5,937 bases of DNA from JABIEQ01 sp964516055 (GTDB taxonomy: Bacteria; Patescibacteriota; Patescibacteriia; Magasanikbacterales; UBA922): contig CAZEYK010000058.1 in the NCBI GenBank assembly GCA_964516055.1, positions 1 through 5,937 of the forward strand, given 5' to 3'. Both the position numbers and the translations under genes were made by a program. The notes beneath the pieces are model-generated. The model did no database searches, was not told the DNA's origin, and was given only the letters and a program-made list of their open reading frames with translations. Below, piece by piece: positions 1-5,920 of this stretch. Within the stretch, counting starts at the first letter, position 1. Each line of letters opens with the position of its first letter.

Positions 1-77
1 ATTCTGTCCGCCCTTTCTTCCGTCGTTTGCGTCGGTGCGAGGCGCTTCCTCTCCGAGTTTGGTGGTAGTTCGGGAGT

Positions 78-121
78 CCGCTCACACTTCGCAATCACCT
101 CGCATAGGCCGCTCACATTCG
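78..121. repeat. Short imperfect direct repeat CCGCTCACA(C)TTCG, two copies
   Basis: CCGCTCACACTTCG at 78-91 recurs as CCGCTCACATTCG at 109-121, differing by one missing C, with starts 31 bases apart. The bases between the copies are not a third copy. Two copies are too few for a CRISPR or a tandem array. They contribute to the low-complexity character of the left edge. Confidence 0.5.
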
Positions 122-138
122 TTCGCGATGCCTGCTCG

Positions 139-201
139 GTGCTTGCTTCGTGTTCGCTCTGTGGCTTCGGCGGCGTTCGTGGTGGCTCCTTGTGCTTGCT
201 T
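139..201. repeat. Short direct repeat GTGCTTGCTT, two copies
   Basis: The 10-mer GTGCTTGCTT occurs at 139-148 and again at 192-201, immediately beside the stop codon of the VOC gene; the starts are 53 bases apart. The two copies frame a TTCG-rich segment. The match is exact, but its significance is limited by its length and by the biased composition of the region. Confidence 0.45.
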
Positions 202-202
202 A

Positions 203-622
203 CTAGTCCTCAATCTTAAACGCAGGGTTGTAAACAATTTCCCATACATGACCGTCGGGATCTTGGAAATATCCAGCATAGCCACCCCAGAACGTATCTG
301 TGGCGGGCTTGACGATGTGCGCGTTGGCTTGTTTCGCAGTCGCCATTACGGCATCCACTTCCTCTTTGCTGTTCATGTTATAGCCGATAGTAAATTCTGT
401 CGCACTTTTGGGTTCTTGAGACAGACCGGAATCGTGCGCGATGCTTTCACGCGGCCATAACGCAAGTTTCAGACCGTTTTGCAAGTCAAAAAATGCGACG
501 GCTCCGTACTCAAATTCTTTGCCGACAATACCATCAGTCTTAAAGCCAAGTGCGCGATAAAACGCAACTGATTTTTCTAAATCATCTACGCCGATTGTGA
601 GAACATTTATTCGTGGTTTCAT
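203..622 (-). CDS. VOC-fold (glyoxalase/bleomycin-resistance-like) protein
   Basis: A complete 139-residue protein of the vicinal oxygen chelate superfamily, likely cytosolic. It has the two-module pattern of the fold: an N-terminal strand and helix (V7-LTIGVDDLEKSVAFYRALGF-27), and a C-terminal module ending in W112-GGYAGYFQDPDGHVWEIVYNP-133. The DPDGHVWE stretch is characteristic of the family, and E128 sits where a metal-binding Glu is normally found. The first-strand position where glyoxalase I has a metal-binding His is Leu/Thr here (VLTIG), so ordinary glyoxalase I activity is unlikely. Members of this branch are usually unassigned small-molecule or metal-binding proteins, and I would not name a substrate. 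It is transcribed in the same direction as the R-M operon but 80 bases downstream, with its own promoter candidate and a G+C content (about 45-52% in counted lines) well above that of res. I therefore regard it as a host gene, not part of the R-M system. There is no Shine-Dalgarno before the ATG. Confidence 0.9.
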   Translation of the reverse strand: MKPRINVLTIGVDDLEKSVAFYRALGFKTDGIVGKEFEYGAVAFFDLQNGLKLALWPRESIAHDSGLSQEPKSATEFTIGYNMNSKEEVDAVMATAKQANAHIVKPATDTFWGGYAGYFQDPDGHVWEIVYNPAFKIED

Positions 623-702
623 AAGTAGATTTTACCAAATTCTTTGTCTTGTGATAAATCCTCATTGTGCTTGCCCCACCCGCCCAGTGCGCGCGGAAGC
701 GA
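623..702. other. Intergenic gap between res and the VOC gene, with a GC-rich block
   Basis: These 80 bases separate the AT-rich R-M operon from the VOC gene. The left half carries the VOC promoter candidate. The right half (about 671-700) is strongly GC-rich and includes GCCCC, CCGCCC and GCGCGCGG strings. On the minus strand CCGC and GCGG could pair around a loop of about nine bases, but no T-run follows, so I do not call an intrinsic terminator. The block may mark the left edge of the acquired R-M segment. Confidence 0.4.
629..657 (-). promoter_or_regulatory. Candidate sigma70-type extended -10 promoter for the VOC gene
   Basis: Read on the minus strand, a -35-like TTATCA (657-652, 4 of 6 matches to TTGACA) is followed by a 17-base spacer and the -10 hexamer TAAAAT (634-629, 5 of 6 matches to TATAAT). 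The bases TGG just before the -10 supply the extended -10 TGn. Only six bases (CTACTT) separate the -10 from the ATG, so transcription would start at or within a base or two of the start codon. That agrees with the absence of a Shine-Dalgarno and points to a leaderless message. Inferred from sequence match only. Confidence 0.45.
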
Positions 703-3237
703 TTACTCTCCCTCTAACTTACTTTCAAGCTTACTTCTGAATTCACCCTTGAAAAGTCTCCCGTCGATTAAATATTCGGTAAACTCAGCATAGCTTGTTG
801 GGCTTAAGAAATGGAAAAAATATTTCTGTTTGATCTTGGCTTTCTTCAATTCCTCATTCAGTGATTCAAAGTGTGATTTCGCCCAGCGATATTTTGCTTT
901 ATTTTCGTCTGAATCATCATCGTCAGACTTGATCTCTACAACTACAATATTTTCTCCAAATTTCAAAAAGAAGTCAGGGTTAAAATTACCTTGTGTCGGA
1001 TGTTCTCCTTTTCGCCATGAAAATTCAATACTGTAAAAATTTTGATCGCGAGATTTTATCCAAGCTTCAATTTTTTCACATACTTTAGAATTTGTGATCG
1101 CCTCAACAAATTTTCTCTCTGGCTCTTGTTTAGTTAAAACAATGCTTACTGGAGTTTTGAAACAATAATGATTCACTTCCTTACTTGCACTACGGGGCAA
1201 GTTTTCATCATCAATAACTTCTTTTAAGATATCGCGCTGTTCTTGATCACACTCTTTTTCAAAAGTATCTGCATAAAAGACTGTTGCGCCTCGACGCACG
1301 CCACCAACTGCCAAGCTTTCTCGGTCTAAGTCTTTTGTACTCATTTTGTGTGGCTTCTTAACTTTGCGTTCAAAAACGATTGTGGATCCTCGTTTTCGGA
1401 AAAGAGTTTGGAATGATTGAAAGACGCGCAAAGCATTGTCCTCTGTCAAAACTCCGCTCTTAATTCCGACCTTATTCATTGACTTGACCACAATCTCTTT
1501 TATTTCGTTTGCAGGTGGTAAATTTTCCTTATCATAAGTTCCTTTAGGAAATCTAACTTGCGCTTCAAAATCACGAGTTTTAAAAGCGTCCACAACTTTT
1601 TGTACGACATCATCAACGGAATGTACTCGTTTCTGTATTATCGTATGTTTCGGTTTGATAATGCCTGCCAAATCCTCATACTCCGTCTCTCTGTCAATTT
1701 GTTCCGCTTGCGAAACAAGGTTGATTAGATTTTTTGTATAATCAAAAACTTTAGTGTCGTGTTTAGCCTTAACAGATTTTTCCTCTTTTTCATAATCAAT
1801 TGTATAAAGATCGAAATGATGTTTTACACGATCGCCAGACGCGAGGGGAACACTAACAAGTCTCATTTCAATCTCTAGGATTTCATCAATAAGACCGCGT
1901 ATATTACGACTCCACGCGTCATGGTTGAACACACGAACTTTGGGTTGTGGTGATTTGTATTCTTCGGGAATACGCAAACCGCGCCCGAGCACCTGTGCTA
2001 TAAGAAGTTTTGAATTAAATGCCCTATCCTCCCACGGTACGATTTGGAAAACATTTTTTACATCCCAACCCTCTGTAAGCATAGAAACAGATACGATCCA
2101 CTCCGCAGGATTGTCTTTGTCGTCAACAGTCTTTAGCTGTGCTAGATTTTTCTTGTGATCTTTATGGGAAGTAACAATTAAAACTTTTTTTTGCACTGCT
2201 GAACGCTTTAACTTTTCTTTTTCTTCCAAAAAGTCGATTAAGTCTTCGTATAGTCTTTTTGCATTGGAAATATCTTTTGTAACCAAAATAGTTAGTGGTT
2301 TTATAAGGCGATACTTTTGCTTAAACTCATCATGATTGTCATAAATTTTTTGCAATTTCTCGTCTTTATCAACGCTTTCATCTTTAGCAACATAATCAAC
2401 AGACTTTACAACCCTGTCATCTACTGCTTGCCGAATTGAATAACGATAAATAACATCATTAAAATACTCGTCCTCAATGTAAGCCGTCCCAGTTAGTCCA
2501 ATAATATATTTAAAATTGTAGGCGGGATTGAGTAAAAACGCTTTCCATTTTTTAATATCTTTATCTCCAGAAGCATTATAAACATGGTGTACCTCATCAT
2601 TCAAAACAAGCACTCTCTCACCGCTACCTTTTAGGCTGTCTTCAATTGATGATCCTGTTCGCTCATACACTGCGTGTATATTCTCCACTGCAATATCACC
2701 ATTTTTAATTGTTTGGTTTGCATCAATTATTCTTGGATTTTTCAGGATAGCACTTTCTGGTAAAGTCGTTTTGAGTTTGTCGTCTCCAGATAGATTCTCA
2801 AATTTTTCTTTCAACCCTGCTTCTATAGTTAACGATGGACATAACACTACGACTTTATCAACCAACCCAATTCCAAGCGCAATTTGTGCTACGCCATAAA
2901 TTACGTAACTTTTACCAGTACCAGTAGCTAAATCAATTACACCAGATAACTTATGTGGCAATTGCAACTTACTTTGATATTCGCGCACATCACGATACCT
3001 CTCGTGTAGTTCAGGATTGCCACGCCAATTTTCCTCGACTAAATCCTCAATGGAGCTATATTCACCAGAAGCAAGATAAATAATCGTGTCACGAATTGCT
3101 TCTTTTTGATACTCGCGATCCCCACAAAGTACATCAATGAAATTAACCCATTGTTTCAAATTTAATTTAGCAGGATCATAGTTCTGCTTAACTTTAAGTA
3201 CCAAATCTTGAGTTTTGTAAATTTTTATATCTGCCAT
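703..3237 (-). CDS. res: Type III restriction enzyme Res subunit: SF2 helicase/translocase with PD-(D/E)XK nuclease
   Basis: ATP-dependent restriction subunit of 844 residues, expected to act with Mod to cleave DNA lacking the protective methyl mark. The N-terminal two-thirds is a superfamily 2 motor: Walker A ATGTGKS (104-110), a VVVLCPS strand (129-135), Walker B DEVHH (214-218), motif III GLTGTA (247-252), TEGWDVKNV (388-396) and arginine-finger motif VI QVLGRGLR (415-422). The TEGWD and GRGLRIP segments are typical of type III Res proteins. The C-terminal nuclease shows N-P-D755 followed by E768-I-K770 on a VVVEIK strand, which is a complete PD-(D/E)XK core, then a conserved-looking KYRWAKSHFESLN helix. 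All core residues are present and the frame is unbroken, so the enzyme looks functional. Length is close to, or slightly below, that of typical Res proteins. It is the last gene of the operon. An eight-A run covers codons 349-351 between the two helicase lobes. The ATG lies two bases after the preceding stop and has no near Shine-Dalgarno. Confidence 0.93.
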   Translation of the reverse strand: MADIKIYKTQDLVLKVKQNYDPAKLNLKQWVNFIDVLCGDREYQKEAIRDTIIYLASGEYSSIEDLVEENWRGNPELHERYRDVREYQSKLQLPHKLSGVIDLATGTGKSYVIYGVAQIALGIGLVDKVVVLCPSLTIEAGLKEKFENLSGDDKLKTTLPESAILKNPRIIDANQTIKNGDIAVENIHAVYERTGSSIEDSLKGSGERVLVLNDEVHHVYNASGDKDIKKWKAFLLNPAYNFKYIIGLTGTAYIEDEYFNDVIYRYSIRQAVDDRVVKSVDYVAKDESVDKDEKLQKIYDNHDEFKQKYRLIKPLTILVTKDISNAKRLYEDLIDFLEEKEKLKRSAVQKKVLIVTSHKDHKKNLAQLKTVDDKDNPAEWIVSVSMLTEGWDVKNVFQIVPWEDRAFNSKLLIAQVLGRGLRIPEEYKSPQPKVRVFNHDAWSRNIRGLIDEILEIEMRLVSVPLASGDRVKHHFDLYTIDYEKEEKSVKAKHDTKVFDYTKNLINLVSQAEQIDRETEYEDLAGIIKPKHTIIQKRVHSVDDVVQKVVDAFKTRDFEAQVRFPKGTYDKENLPPANEIKEIVVKSMNKVGIKSGVLTEDNALRVFQSFQTLFRKRGSTIVFERKVKKPHKMSTKDLDRESLAVGGVRRGATVFYADTFEKECDQEQRDILKEVIDDENLPRSASKEVNHYCFKTPVSIVLTKQEPERKFVEAITNSKVCEKIEAWIKSRDQNFYSIEFSWRKGEHPTQGNFNPDFFLKFGENIVVVEIKSDDDDSDENKAKYRWAKSHFESLNEELKKAKIKQKYFFHFLSPTSYAEFTEYLIDGRLFKGEFRSKLESKLEGE

Positions 3238-3242
3238 AATTA
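3235..3242 (-). promoter_or_regulatory. DUF4145 gene to res junction TAATTATG (translational coupling site)
   Basis: This has the same arrangement as the first junction: stop TAA, TT, then the res ATG. Ten bases (AATAATTATG) are identical at both junctions. The nearest Shine-Dalgarno-like string, AGGA, ends 18 bases before the ATG, which is too far for normal use. Reinitiation after the preceding stop is the simplest reading, and would keep Res below or level with the two upstream proteins. Confidence 0.6.
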
Positions 3243-3944
3243 TTCTTGGTTATCATCCTGCTCTTTGAGCTGCGCTCTCTCTTCTCGCCTCTTACGCGAC
3301 GTCGCCACTTTTGTTGGCATTATGAATGTGTAGACGAAGAATTTTGAGACAAAGTCGTGGACTTCAGAAGTGTCATCCTCATCAACATCTTTTAAATTAT
3401 CTTTATCAGGATGAGCTCCCCAGTTGCCTAAAATTCTTATTTGATGAGCCCAATCTTTCAAATCTTTCGGCAAAGTGTCTAGTGAATTAATCTGTTCAAT
3501 TAAATCTTTTTTTGAATCCGCTCCAAGTTCTATGAGGCTACTTTGCAGTGCACGGCGAAACATTGAACAGCTTGCTTTGTTTGCCCCGATAGATTTGCAT
3601 TTTAATGCCTCTTTATAATCTGCTAACACTCGTTCTGGTATGTCGTTAGAATCTTGTTTAGTTAGCTCGCCGTCTAGTAAGATCGGAAATGTTTCGTCCC
3701 AGCCAGCAGATTTTAGGTTTGTGTCGTTAGTATATTCATTTTGTTTAAACAAATGTGTCTTTAAAATCAATTTCTTACATGGACGGCAGCGAAAAATGAC
3801 ATAGAATTCAACATCGCCATTTCGATACGAATGACTATCGTTCCATAATTTTTCAATATGTACTCTTGCTCCACAATGCGGACATGAATCAATCATATCC
3901 TTTACATATTCGTTTATTAGATTTTCTGCCTCGTTAAATTTCAT
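3240..3944 (-). CDS. Zinc-ribbon and DUF4145 (HEPN-like) protein encoded between mod and res
   Basis: This 234-residue protein has no known enzymatic role that I can assign. Near the N-terminus two CxxC pairs (C21-C24 and C53-C56, the first as CPHC, the second as CRPC) make a likely zinc ribbon. A helical region follows at about 100-212, containing R170-I-L-G-N-W-G-A-H178-P-D, which matches the GN..AH signature of DUF4145. DUF4145 is, to my knowledge, related to HEPN domains and often found attached to or beside type I restriction subunits. The tail (214-234) is highly charged. Here it is a separate protein, two bases after mod and two bases before res, so it is probably made in step with both. 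I infer an accessory role in assembling, tethering or controlling the Mod-Res complex, or in sensing nucleic acid. RNase activity is doubtful, because the usual HEPN Arg immediately before Asn is Gly173 here. No Shine-Dalgarno precedes the ATG, so translation probably relies on coupling to mod. Confidence 0.85.
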   Translation of the reverse strand: MKFNEAENLINEYVKDMIDSCPHCGARVHIEKLWNDSHSYRNGDVEFYVIFRCRPCKKLILKTHLFKQNEYTNDTNLKSAGWDETFPILLDGELTKQDSNDIPERVLADYKEALKCKSIGANKASCSMFRRALQSSLIELGADSKKDLIEQINSLDTLPKDLKDWAHQIRILGNWGAHPDKDNLKDVDEDDTSEVHDFVSKFFVYTFIMPTKVATSRKRREERAQLKEQDDNQE

Positions 3945-3949
3945 AATTA
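3942..3949 (-). promoter_or_regulatory. mod to DUF4145 gene junction TAATTATG (translational coupling site)
   Basis: The mod stop TAA, two bases TT and the next ATG form TAATTATG. The 25 bases upstream (the end of mod, coding for EVVKIPK) contain no purine-rich Shine-Dalgarno at a usable distance. Ribosomes finishing mod would therefore most simply restart at this ATG. This supports the chosen start of the middle gene and suggests its output follows that of mod. Confidence 0.6.
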
Positions 3950-5920
3950 TTTTGGTATTTTTACTACTTCCCGAAATTCATTACCGTAAATATCAACATA
4001 AATTACCATGATCTGTTTACCACACTTGTCAGTAGGAAGTTCAACATCTATATTTTTCTTTTTGGACATCTCGGCTCTTACTTCCTCATCGGTATCCTCA
4101 TTTTTATTGATTATATCGCCAGCAAACATATAATCGTCCATTACAAATTGCTCCCCGTCATAATTATAATCGAGAAGAAGCATTGCCAAGCTCTCAAAGT
4201 TTTGTAGTTTCTCTCCAGTTTCATCTTGGGAATAAGCTGATTCGAATTTCTTTATACGCAACGTAACCTTGCTTTTTACTTTCTTTATTTCAGATTTTAC
4301 TTCTGGTTGGCGTACAAAGTGAAAACCAATCGCCTCATCAAGATCGTTGATGTTTTTCTTACTCTGGGGCTGTCGTAATTTCTTAAACTGTACTCGATGT
4401 AGTTCTTTGATGATTTGATACGGTACTTTTAGGAAGTAATACCGAACGCTACCAATCTCGTGATAATCGCTAATAAAATCTACATTGTTGGCAGGTGCGA
4501 TTATATAAAACCGTCCGTCAATTTTTGAACCAATATTTTTATGTAATTCCTCAAGGTATTTTTCATCCACACTCGCACCTTCAAGCTCCCAATAGGGAAA
4601 TATCTTTACATAAAATCCTTTTTTCTTTCCGTCTATTTCTACACCTCCAATTGAACTATTTTTTGAATTTTCGATTTCGAATAAGTCTTTTACGAAGCGA
4701 ATATACTCCTCTTTTTGAAGTGAAAACACTTTAGCAAGATCATATAAACCAGAAGTAACCACAGCAAAAGATTTTGCCTGTTTTTTGTATTCCTTTTTTA
4801 AATTTTCAAGTTCTTTACTTTCAGATATTTCTAACAACCTTTTTTGAGATGTATATATAGATAATTTTCCTATGTCGCAACCAATCCATCGGCGATTAAG
4901 CTTTTCAGCTACGGCAAGAGTAGATCCTGATCCGCAAAAAAAGTCTAGAACGATATCGCCATCATTCGTTGAAGATTCTATAATTCTTTTTAGTAAAAGC
5001 TCGGGTTTTTGTGTTGGATAATCAAAGTCAGTATCTGCATTTGTACCCATTCCACTTATATCGTCCCAGATATTGTCTGTATGCTTAACTTCTACGATAA
5101 AACCCTCCCTCACTTCTCTATAAGCTTTAATTCTAATTTTCCCTTTGGTAGTTGAAACTTTGTTTTTTTCTTTATCTATTATTAATTTTCCTGAGTGCGT
5201 GATATATACTCTGCCTTGTTCATGTAAATCAATAACACTTTGATCCGTGTAATCATTTCTTGCACTATCAACATAATAGCCGCCCTCGTCTTTCTTGTAG
5301 CCGTAATCTTTATACTCGTTTTCTGGGATTAATTTTTCACCTTTCGCAGCTTGGTTATTCCAAAAAGACAACCCTGTCGTTTTTTCGTAAATTAACAAAC
5401 AATCCCGGTTAAAAGGAAAATATTTTGAATCAACCTTTCTGCCACGCACAACATTTCGACGCCATGTTATCTCATTTAAAAAATTATGCTTCCCGAAAAT
5501 CTCATCCATTAAAATCTTTATATAATGCATCATCTTAAGATCAAGATGAACATAGATAACTCCGTCATCAGCCAAGATTTCCTTGGCAACAATTAGACGT
5601 CTGCGTAAAAATTCGACAAAATCTGCACCTTTTACTTTATCAGAGTACGCTTTTTGTCCTTTACTCGCGCTAAAATCACTCTCAGTGGCAAAAGGTGGAT
5701 CAATATAGATTAGCTTAACCTTTCCTTTGACTTTATCCCTAATAAGCTCATCCTCATTTTTTGAAAAAGTTTTTAAAATTTGAAGATTATCACCAAACAC
5801 TAAGAGATTGCGCCAATCAGGAGCGGCAAGAGGATATTTTTTACCATTGAAAACTTTTTCTACTTGAAGCGGAACAGCTTTTGCTTCTTCGTTGTCTGCG
5901 AGGATGTCCTCTTTTCGCAT
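3947..5920 (-). CDS. mod: Type III R-M system DNA methyltransferase (Mod subunit), beta-class adenine MTase
   Basis: Probable DNA N6-adenine methyltransferase that transfers a methyl group from S-adenosylmethionine to its target site, protecting host DNA and giving the partner Res its sequence specificity. The 657-residue product has, in order: GDNLQIL (43-49); catalytic motif IV as IDPPF (73-77); VHLD (124-127); a variable stretch of about 150-290 that should hold the target-recognition region; YPTQKP (301-306); the SAM-binding motif DFFCGSGST (326-334); and RWIGCDI (344-350). Motif IV before motif I is the beta-class order of type III Mod proteins. Residues 365-657 form a long lysine-rich C-terminal part without motifs I recognise. 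Motif IV ends in Phe rather than the commoner Tyr/Trp. The ATG start is supported by family-like N-terminal sequence and an AGGG only 3 bases upstream. However, the frame stays open to the window edge (V-Y-A-G-K before the Met), so a start further upstream is possible. The target sequence cannot be read from the protein. Confidence 0.93.
   Translation of the reverse strand: MRKEDILADNEEAKAVPLQVEKVFNGKKYPLAAPDWRNLLVFGDNLQILKTFSKNEDELIRDKVKGKVKLIYIDPPFATESDFSASKGQKAYSDKVKGADFVEFLRRRLIVAKEILADDGVIYVHLDLKMMHYIKILMDEIFGKHNFLNEITWRRNVVRGRKVDSKYFPFNRDCLLIYEKTTGLSFWNNQAAKGEKLIPENEYKDYGYKKDEGGYYVDSARNDYTDQSVIDLHEQGRVYITHSGKLIIDKEKNKVSTTKGKIRIKAYREVREGFIVEVKHTDNIWDDISGMGTNADTDFDYPTQKPELLLKRIIESSTNDGDIVLDFFCGSGSTLAVAEKLNRRWIGCDIGKLSIYTSQKRLLEISESKELENLKKEYKKQAKSFAVVTSGLYDLAKVFSLQKEEYIRFVKDLFEIENSKNSSIGGVEIDGKKKGFYVKIFPYWELEGASVDEKYLEELHKNIGSKIDGRFYIIAPANNVDFISDYHEIGSVRYYFLKVPYQIIKELHRVQFKKLRQPQSKKNINDLDEAIGFHFVRQPEVKSEIKKVKSKVTLRIKKFESAYSQDETGEKLQNFESLAMLLLDYNYDGEQFVMDDYMFAGDIINKNEDTDEEVRAEMSKKKNIDVELPTDKCGKQIMVIYVDIYGNEFREVVKIPK

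Larger units (their letters stand above)
1..202. other. GC-rich, TTCG-rich, probably non-coding region downstream of the VOC gene
   Basis: Bases 1-200 are 60% G+C by direct count, far above the rest of the window. Eight TTCG tetramers (CGAA on the minus strand) occur between 69 and 179, starting at 69, 88, 118, 122, 147, 153, 166 and 176. Open frames exist on both strands but give low-complexity Arg/Ser/Ala-rich products that run antisense or out of frame into the VOC gene, so I do not call a gene. No tRNA fold or intrinsic terminator was recognised. It may be an intergenic repeat element that continues beyond the left edge. Confidence 0.4.
703..5920 (-). other. Three-gene type III-like R-M operon (mod, DUF4145 gene, res)
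   Basis: The methyltransferase, zinc-ribbon/DUF4145 and Res genes are co-oriented and separated by two bases at each junction, so a single transcript is very likely. Classical type III operons contain mod followed directly by res; the extra gene between them is the unusual element. No separate specificity (HsdS-like) gene is present, which favours type III over type I. The promoter lies beyond the right edge of the window. No clear intrinsic terminator follows res: the downstream GC-rich stretch lacks a T-run. Confidence 0.85.

Noticed and set aside
51..76. Imperfect inverted repeat CTCCGA / TCGGGAG as a possible terminator
   Set aside because: The stem is about six pairs with a bulge and a 13-base loop, and no T-run follows on either strand.
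40..115. Possible tRNA gene, because of GGTAGTTCGGGAGTCC-like strings
   Set aside because: I could not form a cloverleaf: there is no acceptor stem, and the TTCG strings are part of a repeated tetramer pattern.
78..121. CRISPR-like repeat pair
   Set aside because: There are only two imperfect copies of about 13 bases with one short spacer and no cas genes in the window.
82..285. Minus-strand open frame of 67 codons overlapping the 3' end of the VOC gene
   Set aside because: It overlaps the VOC gene in another frame, has no ribosome-binding signal, and its second half is translated repeat-like DNA.
35..460. Plus-strand open frame of 141 codons across the left edge
   Set aside because: It runs antisense through most of the VOC gene, which has clear family motifs. 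The remaining product is low-complexity Arg/Ser/Ala-rich sequence from the GC-rich tail.
671..700. Intrinsic terminator after res
   Set aside because: CCGC/GCGG pairing is short and no T-run follows on the minus strand.
5162..5169. Heptamer A AAA AAC in mod, in the phase of a -1 frameshift site
   Set aside because: It encodes ordinary E-K-N residues in a lysine-rich AT-rich gene. The zero frame continues through all essential motifs, so no programmed shift is needed.
703..5920. Type I R-M or BREX/DISARM system
   Set aside because: There is no HsdS-like specificity gene and no BREX or DISARM marker genes. Motif order in the methyltransferase and the TEGWD...GRGLRIP plus PD-(D/E)XK layout of the helicase fit type III.
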